Part shown: positions 47,441 to 59,531 of the stretch, piece after piece
How the letters are laid out: each line of letters opens with the position of its first letter
Numbering within the stretch: the stretch's first letter is position 1
From: Cryptomeria japonica
Taxonomy: Eukaryota; Streptophyta; Pinopsida; Cupressales; Cupressaceae
Assembly (NCBI RefSeq): GCF_030272615.1
Contig: NC_081407.1
Coordinates: forward strand, 262,434,574 to 262,498,573
Direction of reading: 5' to 3'
Length of the DNA stretch: 64,000 nt
Notes under the pieces: generated by a model
The model's database searches: none
Seen by the model: only the letters and a program-made list of their open reading frames with translations
Told to the model about the DNA's origin: nothing
Program-made: the position numbers and the translations under genes

Positions 47441-47509
47441 TTAGGGCGCCAACATTAAATTCGTTCCATCAAATCTCAGACTATCCTTCTTAAAAGAAAA
47501 GGTTTCCAT
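47441..47509 (-). pseudogene. Start of a Copia gag (element G)
   Basis: ATG 47509 opens METFSFKKDSLRFDGTNLML, the usual start of a Copia Gag (FDGTN box), then TAA after 22 codons where the element is truncated. Confidence 0.6.
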
Positions 47510-47565
47510 TGTAGATATCCTCAAGTGATCAAGCTTCTTCCAAAGGGTCTATCTCTGATACCAAT

Positions 47566-48459
47566 TGTTGGCAACAATGCAACAAACTAAGGGGGGGGGG
47601 GTCTGAATCAGTTTGCTCACAAACTCTACACAACTCAAACTTAAATTTAGATATGATAATAAACAATAAAAGCATAAATCAACGCCACATCAATAACACA
47701 CATAACACCAAAAATTTTGATGTGGAAAACCTGGTTAAGGGAAAAACCATGGTGGGAACTACCCACAATGAGATAATAGCCTGTTAGGAGTAAGTGTAAA
47801 TATTACAATGGAGAATGCAGACGCATTCAGGCACACTGCCTAGAGCTCACTGCTCAAATACAAGAAGGGCTACAACCTTGAGGAAGGCTCACTGCCTTAC
47901 AAGATTCAGACAACAATATCTATTACATGAACTGTGAAAACAACATCCCTCAATGCTTGGTTATAGTTCTGGTTAAGCACAGTCTAATTTTCTCTGCCAC
48001 ACACTTCTCTTCAAACTCTTTTGCAATTCTTCTCTGCTACTGAAAGATTAATTCAATCTTATCACATGCAAATACATCTCTCACATGAATATTATGTATA
48101 GTTATATAAATAATCAACCTATATTTCAAGGTTGTCTAAACCTTCAACACAAATTATAAAATAATAACCTCGCACGCTACAATAGTACATGCAAACCAAA
48201 ACAATGTCGGCTAAGACATAGTCTAGACCCAAATTGATGGGGAGTGTCTCACAAAAGAGTTGCATCTTGATTAATAGTCAGGTGAAATAAGTTTTATTGG
48301 GCTTCCATCCTTGTTCACACTCTACTCTTGTCCAATCTCAATTCAAACAACTGAACTCCTTTGGAGTGCTCCCTATCAACTTATTTGCTCCTATTACTCA
48401 CAAGCATAATTGAGATTGACTAGAGTAAATCCAACCTCCAAGTTGTCAAATCTCCAACA
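47566..48459 (-). repeat. 5' LTR of element G
   Basis: 894 bp with perfect 6-bp inverted ends. On the sense strand it begins TGTTGGAGATTTGACAAC. TTTATATAA near 48102-48112 is a candidate promoter. A G/C-run near the primer-site end is shared in style with A, B, C and F. Confidence 0.75.
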
Positions 48460-49610
48460 TACACTTGCAGGGGTCTCATGGGGTGTAGAGAATGTGTTTC
48501 AATGCCATTCACATAGTTATTTGTTTGGTTTCTCTTCATTTTCCCATCGCTTTCTTTTATTCCTATTTTCTAGGCCCAGTAGCCCTACAACCCCTATTAG
48601 CCCTACCTTCACGGTTTTTGTGCAATTGCTCATAAAACTCCCAAAAGACCTCCTAAGAGCTTTATTGATCCGAATTCCCTTTTGGAAAAAAAATTTAAGA
48701 TTCAGAAGGTTAGGCTGGCTGGTACAATCGTACAGGTATGAACCCCAAAAATGGCTCTTTTTTGAGGGTTTAAGGGTTAGTAGTCTTCTCCAATAGGGTT
48801 TACTATTTTCTACACCCTATCACACCTTCCTACTCCTATTAAGACTCCATTAGGATTCCTTATTTCATTCCAAATACTTGGCACATCCTCATCTTCTCTT
48901 TCCTGCAAGCAATGACAAAAATGACAGTCATATCCCTAGCCACGCTATGGCAGAGCTCGCCTAGGCTATGATGGCAAATGATTTCCACACAACCTCTAGG
49001 AAACTAAAATGAATATCTAAATTATTCATAGGTTCCATGAATTTAATCCCAAGGGCCATTGAACAAACTCAATGGGATTTCAAGTTGGAACCATGTCTAG
49101 GGTCTTAAACCCTTTCTCAGACCGAGAGCAATGCAGTAGAAGACAATTTGTGATCAAACACTAAACATGTATTAAGGAAGAATAAATTTACTTTTTGAGC
49201 ACTAAAACACCATATACTAATCCACCATGAAAAGATAGTACCAAGATTAGATCATCTGGTACAGACTGCTATAGCCAAATTTACAAAACTTAAATAAAAA
49301 CTTGGAAATTGCCTTCAAATTTTATTCAAAATCTGATCATGAAACTTCCAACCCTTTTACAATCATATAAAAAGAATTTTATATGCCTCCTTACTCATAA
49401 CCAACCCCCCATTGGCTTCCTAACCACTGATTTGAACAATTTTTGAAAAGTTGCTCCAAAAGTTGCAAAAAGTTGTCAAGCAACAATGACAACTTTTGCT
49501 CCATTTTGCATTTTTACAATTTATGCATTTATTTTCACTCTAAACCCCCTAGGATGGTTCTCTAACATCAAAATAGCGTGACCAAATTCCAACTGTGGCC
49601 TTACAAAGAG
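48460..49610. other. Spacer without recognised features
   Basis: A+T-rich. The longest ORF (48410-48796, plus) has no motif and starts inside the LTR of G. Nothing supportable. Confidence 0.5.
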
Positions 49611-49614
49611 TTTT

Positions 49615-49705
49615 ACATATAAATATATGTATACATATACATATACATATATGTATACATGTATATGTATATGTATGTATACGTATATACATGTGTATGT
49701 GAATG
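49615..49705. repeat. Alternating TA/TGTATA microsatellite
   Basis: A run of ATATGTATACATATAC words, largely self-complementary, able to form a cruciform. Confidence 0.8.
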
Positions 49706-50029
49706 TTCTATCATCTCTACACATAGCTATATAGATACATAATTATTTGTATATAATGATTAACAAAATCATTACAAAAAAAGAAGACACATTACATTAA
49801 AGGAATCCTTTCTCTTCTATAAGATAAGTGTATTAGTTCACTAGGTTTCACCTTGAAAGGTCAAGTGCTTCTACAAGTGATCACATAAAGTTTAATTTTT
49901 CTTCTGATAAAAATACCAATAGGAATTCATAATTGCCACAAACCTATAATGGCATAAAAACATTATCAAATACATTATATTATTCCAAAATAACACAATC
50001 TTATTAAAAGTTGGTTATATCGATAATAT

Positions 50030-50470
50030 ACACAATGAACACAAACCTTAACAAAGGTCAAACATGTTTAACAAGTTTGATAATTTTAATAATAAACACA
50101 ACCTTATAGAAGTTCAAACATAATTAATAAAATTCACAATACCATATACCTATCAAAGGTTAAACACATTTAACAAATTTCACAATACCATAGACCTATC
50201 AAAAGTCGAGTTCACTTTTAATAATCACAATGACCACCACACTATTAAGGGTCAAGTACATTACCAAGGTTCATGCAACAAATAGACTTGTCAAGGTCTA
50301 GCATATTGAAAATATTCACATTAATCTCTTTCCTATTAGGGGTCAAAATGCATTGCCAACATTCACAATAACATATAGTTGCCGAAGGTCTAAATAACAT
50401 TAACAATGTTGACAATAAGCATTAAGATATCAAGGTTAAAATAAATATTAGTTCAATGTTCAAAATGAAC
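50030..50470. repeat. Diverged tandem repeat, unit about 55-65 bp
   Basis: Six to seven imperfect copies of a unit containing ATTCACAATAACATA, then CTATCAAAGGTYAAACA and ATTAACAA. The pair at 50140 and 50195 is the closest. Confidence 0.6.
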
Positions 50471-51193
50471 ACAAACCAAAGAAACCTCTCTGTAGTTTTA
50501 GAGTGGTACCAATTTATTTTGGTAAGCTAATAGAAAAATATTGAAGTTCATTTAATAATGAAACAAAAATCATATGCAATAAGGCTACAAATCCATTCAC
50601 AAACTAATTTCAACCATTATGCATCTCCTTGCAAGAATTCAAAGGGACTATAATTTAATTTTATGTTTGAAATATAACATGTAAACCATGCACTTATTTG
50701 ATACCAAACTTTGGCTTGCTATTCGAGTAGGAAATGATAATTGTTGGAATAATAACATATTGAATTTTGTTCAATAATGTTGCAATAGAATATAGAGCAC
50801 CTTCTTTATTTTTTGTTGCCACCACTACACTCCTCTTTTCTTGTTTCCTCTTTTCTAAAATAAAACCTTGGATTTCCTCATGAATTTACTCTTACTTTTC
50901 CCTCAACTCTCCAATTGAAGTAAAAAAGTGTTGATCATTGGATTTTAACTCCAACATGACTATGTAGTACTATGCTTTCTTTAATTATTTAAATACACTC
51001 AATTACCCACAATGTGGAGTTCAAAATAGCTCATTGAAATTTAATTTCAATCTTTGTTTAAGTAAGATAATAATAATATATAGTATACAACTACATATAT
51101 CAAGCCTTATATATAATACAAAAACCAATGTAAATTTTTATATTTAATAATGTTTCAATATGTATTTATGTACTTTCCTACACAAACACATTG

Positions 51194-51224
51194 GCGCGCG
51201 CGCGCGCGCACACACACACACACA
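51194..51224. repeat. (GC)n(AC)n microsatellite
   Basis: About eight GC then about eight CA dinucleotides without interruption. Alternating purine/pyrimidine of this type favours Z-DNA. Confidence 0.9.
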
Positions 51225-51461
51225 TACAACTTCTTTCATTAATGAATAATTATACACTTCTCTTGTTATGATATTATATTGAACGAATGACACAACATCA
51301 AGAAGTTATGCAAGACAAAAATTGATAACAAATAATCAAGATAACATTATAAAAAAAGACACAAACAATCAAACATCTAAATCATAATGAAGTTATTATC
51401 CGAAGTACCATCAAAATTATGAATGAAGGTGAATATCAAAATAATATATGCAACATCATAC

Positions 51462-51719
51462 CATTTTTTCATGTGTGATTTCTTAGAATCATGATGCATT
51501 GGCCTCAAGTTTTTGTTTCTTCTCTCTTTTTGGTGACACTCTCCCTTGTCATTGAGGAGTGGAAACTAATTTCTTGAATCCACCTCATTTCATTTTTTCA
51601 TGTGTGATTTCTTAGAATCATGATGCATTGGCCTCAAGTTTTTGTTTCTTCTCTCTTTTTGGTGACACTCTCCCTTGTCATTGAGGAGTGGAAACTAATT
51701 TCTTGAATCCACCTCATTT
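51462..51719. repeat. Perfect 129-bp direct tandem duplication
   Basis: 51462-51590 and 51591-51719 read identically by eye, starting CATTTTTTCATGTGTG and ending CCACCTCATTT. A recent duplication in otherwise single-copy-looking DNA. Confidence 0.9.
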
Positions 51720-51799
51720 AAACATGAAGGTAACTAGTCCATTAACCATAGTATCATAACATAATAAAAATTATTTACTAACAATCATTATAATACTGA

Positions 51800-52021
51800 T
51801 GTTTGTCCCCGACCCAAATAGTTAACACATTCGAGAGAGGGATTTGGGTTTTTCCCATGTATGTCTCAAGTTTGATTCTCTTCGGCTAGTTTACCTAGAT
51901 ATAGGCATGATTAGTCCAAGTCTGCAACCTCAAGAGGTTATATGGGGGAGCTTACCTTGTTAAAGAGCTAAGCTTTGGGTTGTTAGGCAAACCTACCCAT
52001 TGCTCTCAAGTAAAAAAAAAA
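51800..52021 (+). mobile_element. Possible SINE-like element
   Basis: About 220 bp ending in an A-run (52011-52020). It contains AGTTTGATTCTC near 51870, close to a pol III B box (GGTTCGANNCC). No convincing target duplication or A box seen, so tentative. Confidence 0.25.
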
Positions 52022-55000
52022 TTGTTTTAAAATCATATCTATACCTTTTGATCCATATCTAACTAATATTCTTTTTCATCATATCATAAATAAAGTAAAA
52101 CTATCTTATCGTAATTGTCTAGAAAACATGGTATTGATATCATAGTTTCAAATGCAATCAATTTTTTTTTAACAAAATGTTAGTTAAAGTGCCAAAATCA
52201 ACCTAGTCCAATAAAAACGGTTGTCCCAGAGCCCACAATAATGTGTTTTACTTTTTTAGCTTCAATGAGATTGTAAAATTAACATTTCAATACATTTTTT
52301 TCTTTCTATTACTTACAACAAGCAACTATTAAGAAATATCAGACTAAGAGGAGTCATAAGGTAGAATATCCTAAGGTGCGGGAGTTGAATGCTTGATGGA
52401 GAGAGGATTCTTGAAAATGTCTTAAAATTAATGCATAGACTTCCTTAAAATTTAAATTGAAATGTGTATACATACGAATAAGGAAAGAAATAAGTATACA
52501 AAAATGCATATATTGAATAAATAAATGTCACTAGAGAAAAGAGGTCCAATCTTACACAAATATAAGTCATTGATAAATACAAAAACATATTGCAACACAC
52601 TCTTTAAAATAAAAATAAAACCAATTAGAAAATGATATGAATATGCAAACTTTACCAGACATTCATATTTTAACTTATAAAAGGCACCTATATTAATTTT
52701 TTCACCGTCTTCCATCTATTTTGATGGTCAATGTGGCCCATTTGAAAGACATTATGCTACCGTCTTCCTACCAAAGAAATTGACTTTAACCCTAATTAGG
52801 TATAGGAAATTAGTCCCGTGTAGAACTCATGAATTGAGTTTGGTCATGCCCGACAAAAATAGTGGAGCTTTCGTCACGTGAGATTTCAACAATAACATAA
52901 TTTGTTTATGTGGATGGGGGCTGTTAGGGAGTCAAATCATTATATATCTAAACGTTTGGGTATCCTATATATTTTAGAGTTGTAACGGAATAAATCACTC
53001 TACTCAATAAATGAATGTATTTATATAAGCATAAATCAACATAGAGAATAGTGGGAATAGATGAGTGTAACTAATGTATGACAATACATGTAATAAATTT
53101 TGAATGTGATATTGGAGGACCAATGTTGACGATCAGTTGGTTTGATTCAAAATAATGATTTTAGTTTGATGATTATCTCATAGTTATGTAAGGATGATGT
53201 TGATCAATTTTGAGCGTTGTGAGTAGTTATGAGGTCGGTATGAGTTGTCATATGTAATCAATTTATGTTGTGTAAGATTGAATTGATAGAGCATGAGTTT
53301 GAAAAGTTGCTCTCTTTCAACATCTTAATAGCTAAAATTGTTAAGGTAGTTTCTAGAGACATCATTTAAGAGTTTGCCAACTTGATATGTGAGTGGATTC
53401 TTGTAGGTCTTACCTCTTAACAAGGTGGAGTAATGTGAATGTAAGGTATCGAAGACATGCAGATAGCATATATGATGTATATTTCATTTTTTATTATTAT
53501 TCTTTTCAAATTGAAGTGTGGTCTAATGATTTTCTCTTTTTCTTGCATGTGATTTTTTGAAGTAATTGTAGATTAGATTTCTTTAAATATTATGACATAA
53601 CATGATGTAATGTGTGCAAATTTAGTTTAGAGTAGCTAGTAGAAAGTGACAAAACAGTTAGAATTTGAATTTGAAGTCAATTGATTCTCAAGGTCAAAGG
53701 CACATGAATAAAGATATGGGTGCAATATAATGAATGGAAATTGGTATAAATAGGAATAAAACGTGTATGATTGGGAACTGAATTATGAGCCAAACCAAGT
53801 TAAGAATATACCACTTGTCAAAATGAATAGAAAACTAAATTAAAATTAACATAAATACTCCAATTTCACTATTGGAAGAGTGTAATTATGACTAGTATAC
53901 CTATATTTTTTAAAAACTATATGTAAAATAATGTCGAGAGATATCACATAATTGTCTTGCATGTTTATTAGTTGTCAAGAAGGACATGGAGCTGAATAAT
54001 GCTGCACTCTTTCACTCTCACTAAAGATGTAATAGTTTCATATACTTTGAGACAAGTGGCAATGATTCTATTTTATTCAGAGTAATAAAATAATACTTAT
54101 AGAGAAACTGAATCATGCATGCATTTACCTGTCATCTACACGTCAAATTTATTCAAAACCAATTATTTCTTTCTGGATATTTGTATGTCATTGTAGATGC
54201 CTCTCGACATAATTATTACACCTAAACTACTTTTTTAAAATTTTAATGTTGAACAATGTTGTAAAGACAATAAACATCAAAGATTAGAAAAAATAATACA
54301 TTAAAGATTAAAAGACATAAGATGTATGAAGTCAAACATTAACAACTTAGTAATAAATTTGCAAAATGAATAGTTTATTGTGTAAATGTAAATCTCTTTA
54401 TTAAGAATATTTTAATAAATATTTTATGATACATTTTTATATTTATAGAGGAGAAAAATGTATATTTTGTTCTTTTTAATTATTTTATATTCATTATGAA
54501 TTATTTTTATATGTTATTTATTAATGTTTAATCAAAGTTATTTTTTGTATAATTTGACAACATTTTGTTACTTATTAACTTTTAACCACTTCAACACTAG
54601 TTGCTTGAATTCCTTATCAAATTTCTCATCTCATGTAATTACAAAAACTTTTTCCAAGACATTAATGGTTAATGAATAAATGGATAAAAAATTTACATTA
54701 CAAATGCAACACAAATATGCCACAGTGCACATATATGATCTTATAAATGTCATAATACAACACAATAAAGCTCATATAATGTGTTATCAATGCACCAACA
54801 TAGCTACATAGGCATAAGACTTAAAACTTGTGTGATATTATTATTGTGATGAACAAAAAGAGGGTAAGGTTCCCCAACTCCTAATGGTAGGGATCTAGCC
54901 GCTCACAATCTCTTGCAAACAATAAAGACAGGAAATATGTCATCTCCTTGTTCGAACTGGGGTGATATTCATCTATAAAGAGTCCTTGTAGGAAGTATCA

Positions 55001-56500
55001 ATCTATATAATGCAATGTGATTAGAAGTAGCAAAATATAGGTGTTATGATACAACATGCACATTGTCTTGCATGTGGTGGTGTTGTGATAGTGACCATAA
55101 GTCATTTGAAAAAAAAGAGATATGATGCAAGAAGATCCTTGGTGAATTGACAATCCTAATCAACCAAAAATATTTCTTTTTCATTCATAATTGGAAATTT
55201 TGTCTTAGGTTGGATTTTGTATTTAATAGAGTCAAATTTTAGTAAATATTTTGGCAATACTTTGTATTAGACTTTCTATATTTTGTTGCATTTTTGGTGG
55301 CATTTAATATGCAAAATTGGAAAAATTGCCAACTTGGGCATTAGGATTTAGCGGACCCCATTTTCCCTTCAATGGGAGCCTAAATAGGTGGATTTTCAAA
55401 TTTATGGGAATTAATGATTATGATAAAGCATTTTTAAAAAATGGCCGTCCATGAAGAGTTTCTAGGTTTTTCTATCCGTGGAGTCAACTGGGTGTGTTAG
55501 TGGCACACAATAGACAACTAATTTGGGCAACTTGTAGAAGGTGGTGTAAGAGTACTAAATGGAGATGCTAATGCAAATTCAAATTCAAGTTTGGAGGCTC
55601 GGAGGGAAGCTAAGTTGGACGTACCATTCTTGGGAACCTATTCTTGGGAAGGTTCAATAGTTGTACACAATATAAAGGTTAGCATTAGATTAACTACTGT
55701 TGGTGCAGATATCAAAGAAATTGTAGAAGAAGTATATTATTCACAATATTCTCATTCTAACAAAAAATGGGCATGGTAATGACTTAAAAAAGGAATTTTC
55801 TCAAATTCTCTCATAATAATTGAAACATGATTTCAGATTAAATTATTTAAATCAATACTATGCTTCTTTTAGCCCATTGATAATTTTCAAACAAATAGAA
55901 ATAGAAAGAATGAAAAAATAAAAAGATATGAGGTTCCTACCTCAATTTTGGACCAAATTTGTAACTCGAAATACTTCCAACACACCAAATGAAACAACAA
56001 ATTCATGGAGCAACAATATCCTTTACCCAATCCTATTATAATGCAACAAACCCCATCAAATTTTCCTCAATTCATTCCACAATTCCTATTTCAAAATCCA
56101 AGCACAAGGAGGGTTTTTGAGCACTCAAAATCTCCAAAATAGATTGAATGTAAAATGAACTAGTTTTTCCCTTATAAAACCACATTGACATTATACTTTT
56201 TGAAAATAATAAAATAAACAATATTTTTAATTCCCCAATCTTATTAGTATACCCTAATTATGACATATCTAATACAATGAATAAAAAAAGATCTATTTTT
56301 CTTTTAAAGTGTGAAATTGTCATTAAAACCATAAAATCTATTTCTACCTTAAAATTTTATGAAAAAATGCAATTAACAAAGATATAAATACTCCTCATTG
56401 GTCAATCACAATGGGGAATTAGGGCTTTCCAGATATTGCTAATCACAATATCAATTCATATTATAGTTATGGTATAGGATATCATACTCAAATTAGTATG
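52022..56500. other. A+T-rich intergenic stretch
   Basis: No ORF with a recognised domain. An open frame at about 55522-55779 (plus; KLDVPFLGTYSWEGSIVVHN) is the only one with ordinary composition, but I cannot assign it. One LTR-like start lies at 52922 (separate entry). Confidence 0.5.
52922..53100 (+). repeat. Possible LTR remnant
   Basis: TGGATGGGGGC followed by TGTTAGGGAGTC resembles a purine tract and LTR start. About 90 bp on, AATAAATCACTCTACTCAATAAATGA looks like an LTR polyadenylation region in composition. No partner LTR in the window. Confidence 0.3.
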
Positions 56501-57642
56501 ATGGGTAAGGTATAGAGCCTACATTTGCTGTTGCTTGTTCCTAATTTTTCAGAAGATTTTTTTTTTTGGAGGCAAGGGTTTCAGTTTTTTTTCAGAGTTT
56601 TATTTTGGATCTGGGGTGCTTCTTTGTTTTTGGACATTTTGGGCTCAAACGAACCTCACCGTTGAGCTCAGAACACCCAAAAATCCCAATTTTCATATAA
56701 AATTTATCCAATTTGGACAACTTTGGCTCTGAGATTTTTTTTTTTGGCCCTTCAAGGGCATGTTTTTCGAGAAAAATAAAAAAATATTTTTGGGCAGTTT
56801 AACGGCTTGCCTAGGCTGAAACCCTCACCACTGACGGTTGGTGGTCTATTAACCTTTGGGGCCAGCACTCCCCTCATGGTAACCAGACACAACAGACTAT
56901 GGCGGCTTCATCGCTGGCTACTGCCAGCAGCTCGGAAGCCGCCGCCTAGAGCACCAGAGCCGCCGCCCGGGACCCACCCGCCATCGCCTTGAGCATAGCT
57001 GCCACTGCTACCACCAAGCCACTGCTGCCGCCCAACCACCACCACTCTACCCAGCCACCACTGCTGCCTAGCCAGAGAGCCACCTCCGCCTAGTCACCTC
57101 CTCTTACTCCTCTTTGAAAGCCTTTTTGATAGGGGGAGTTTTTTTTGTCATAACTTGGGCAAACGGAGTCAATTTTTGAAAAATCTTATATCGCCGGAAA
57201 TCTCTTTTCGAGCTCTATTTAGATCTGGAGGTAAGATTTGCTGATTTTTTCAATTTGTACCTATTTTTTTCCGTCAAAGTCAGAGCTCTTTTTTGCACTC
57301 TGGGAGCCATAACTTGAGCAAACGGACTCCGTTTTCAACAATCGAATAGGCATCGAAAAGGTCTTGAAGAGCCCTATTCAGTTGGGGTTCATTGTTCCAA
57401 AAATTTTACCTGGTGCACAATATATTCCTTTGAAGATATTTTTTGCTCTTTCCTTTCATTTTGGCTCTCATATTGTACTGGGGTTTGGTTTTTCATCTTG
57501 TGGGGGGGGTTATTTTATTATTTTGTGCAATTTACTTCAAAAAATCAGAACATCTAAAACTCAAATAAACCCCTTCTACATCCTCTATCTAGTTTGAAAT
57601 ATCACTTAATTAAAAAAAAATCAAGAGCAGGTCCAGGTGCAC
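56500..57642 (+). other. Probable leader or LTR of Copia fragment H
   Basis: More G+C-rich than its surroundings at 56790-57110 (Pro/Ala-coding in several frames, probably not translated). A phrase built on CATAACTTG.GCAAACGGA occurs twice (57149 and 57308). It lies directly before the gag of H, so it is probably its 5' untranslated part. No primer site identified. Confidence 0.4.
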
Positions 57643-58520
57643 ATGGAAGATTCTTCACTTGAGCTTCTTACATCCTAGAACTATCACCTTTGGAAAGCTC
57701 GTATGATGAGGCTTCTTAGATCACGAGGGTTGTGGTCCTATTTGGATGTAGATCAGCCTCAGTTGCAACATCCTTTTGAGATTCTTCAGCATAGGAATAA
57801 GATGGATGAGGCTATGGGTGTCATCTCCTTACATGTTTCAGACAACTTTCTTTTTCACCTTGATGGTTTGCTCACTTGTCGGGCTATGTGGTCCAATTTT
57901 GATACTCTCTTTGGTACTATCAATGAATTTAGAACATTACAGATTGAGGCAGAGCTCTCTTCCTTGTTACCTGAGTCCTTTCCTCACATTAAGGACTTTC
58001 TGAACAAGTTTAAAACCACCAGATCTATCCTCCACAATTGTGGTAAAAATAAGACAAACACATAGTGTATCTACCTGATTCTCTCTAAGCTTCAAGGTCC
58101 CTATCAGATATTTTCTTCCACATTTTATTCTATTATGGATGCCTTGGGTACATGCTTCACCATGCCTACTTTTGATGTGTTTTGTGATTGCTTGACTCGT
58201 GAGCAGGCCCACCTATCTCAGTTGGACACTCTCATAGGATCAAAGAACAAAGCATTGGTTGCTCAGACATCTAAAGAGAACAAGAAATAGAAACCAAAGC
58301 CTAAGAAGGATTCAGCTGGTTGTGAGAGTTCCTCCAAGCCACACCTAAGTCTGATTATAAACCGAATTCCTATCCCAAACAGGAGAAATCTTCTAAGTAT
58401 GGTGAGTCTTCCTCCAAGACTAAGAAGAAATTAGATGAACTTTGCAGTTCTGTGGCAATGAAGGACATCTAGTTTCTCGGTGTTGGAAATGATTAGAGGC
58501 TTTGGAGGAAGCTATGTATC
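57643..58520 (+). pseudogene. Copia gag fragment H, cut by element F
   Basis: ATG 57643 (MEDSSLELLTS) then, after a TAG at 57676, the Copia Gag core: NYHLWKARMMRLLRSRGLWS, EAMGVISLHVSDN, AMWSNFDTLF. This is the UBN2-type Gag. Stops at 58063 and near 58290, then a one-base loss near 58340. A second one-base loss breaks the knuckle near 58445-58490, whose two halves (Cys-x-x-Cys, then GHLVSRCW) lie in neighbouring frames. Ends where the LTR of F begins. Pol is expected beyond F, outside the window. Confidence 0.8.
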
Positions 58521-59333
58521 TGTTAGGATTCCCACCAGATACTAAGAGAGGGGGGGTGAATCAGTATCTAACTGGTTAATAGAATTTCTTAACTTAAAAC
58601 ATGTAGAACATATTATAACAGTGTACCGGTATGCAAGAAATAAAGCAATAAACAAAATTAAAAGCATCCACATGAAAAGCACACCATGACACAAGGATTT
58701 AATGAGGAAACCTGGTGTGGAAAAAACCTCGGTGGGATTTGTGACCCACAATATTCACTTACTGGCCAATAAGAGAATATTATTACTACAAGAGGGGCTT
58801 GCACATGCAGGAAGGCCAACTGCCTAGAGCTCATTGCTCAAACACAAAATGGGAAGTCTCACTGACTTACAATGATGGATTATACAAATCCAATATCTTA
58901 TACTGCTTCAGAATAACATCTATAATGCCAGATCCAGTACCGGTTGCTGCTCTGCTTCTTACATAAACCCTTAACCTATATTTCACATAATAGGTCTGCC
59001 TAATATCTTTCTCTTATCACTTCTCTTCTTCTTACAAAATGTCTAAAATGATCTCTCTTATATATAAGAGTCATTTTACAACTTGTCAAGTTGGCTTACA
59101 AAGATTTTACAATAATAAACAAAATATAATATATCAAAAATCCTGTCGGCCTCTGTGCTGGTATACTTCCTTTCTCTGCCAGTGCCGATGGTTTGAGTGC
59201 CGGTGTAGAGTCTGATCTTGCTAGTGCCGGTGTAGTGTAATGCCTTGCTGGTGCCATATGATTGTAAGGTTGCCATAAATGACAAAACCTCCAATCACCT
59301 ACAATGTCTCATTGGAGCATGCATATGCCAACA
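58521..59333 (-). repeat. 3' LTR of element F
   Basis: 813 bp, TGTTAGGATTCCC ... CCAACA on the plus strand. Its sense-strand start TGTTGGCATATG matches the LTR start of C. C-tract near the primer-site end as in A-C. TATATAAG near 59060 reads on either strand. Confidence 0.85.
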
Positions 59334-59348
59334 GTCTCCCCCTTTGCC
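59334..59348 (-). other. Polypurine tract of element F
   Basis: Minus strand GGCAAAGGGGGAGAC, adjoining the LTR. A second tract (CCAAAGGGGGAGTAG) lies near 59478, so the tract is multiplied here too. Confidence 0.8.
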
Positions 59349-59531
59349 ATTAATGGCAACACTCATGAGAAAATTCAAAAGTGTATCCAAAACTGTAATC
59401 CAAAAATGTTTCCAAAAAAAATAAGAACTCCCCCTAAGTAGATAAGTCTTTTGCCGGTTATTTTCTCATACTACTACTCCCCCTTTGGCATCAATGACAA
59501 AGGTTGTCAAGGTGCCAATAGAGTTGTAGTC

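Larger units (their letters stand above)
47441..48459 (-). mobile_element. Truncated Copia element G (5' LTR plus start of gag)
   Basis: Minus-strand 5' LTR with ends TGTTGG/CCAACA, a Met-type primer site (ATTGGTATCAGAG, 47553-47565) and the first codons of gag. Everything downstream is gone, so this is a deletion remnant. The five bases after the LTR are TACAC; the matching duplication is not seen on the deleted side. Confidence 0.75.

Noticed and set aside
47053-47458. Overlapping ORFs of over 100 codons on both strands
   Set aside because: Pure CT/GA microsatellite translation (Leu/Ser/Pro or Arg/Glu repeats).
52452-52715. 87-codon minus-strand ORF rich in Phe, Leu and Ile
   Set aside because: Looks like a membrane protein only because the DNA is A+T-rich; no homologous motif or gene context.
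55591-55779. 62-codon ORF with ordinary amino-acid composition
   Set aside because: Might be an exon remnant, but no family recognised, no ATG start and no clear splice sites; mentioned only within the spacer entry.
56807-56992. Pro/Ala-rich ORF in the G+C-rich patch
   Set aside because: Stops soon after, is open in more than one frame, and sits in the presumed untranslated leader of H.
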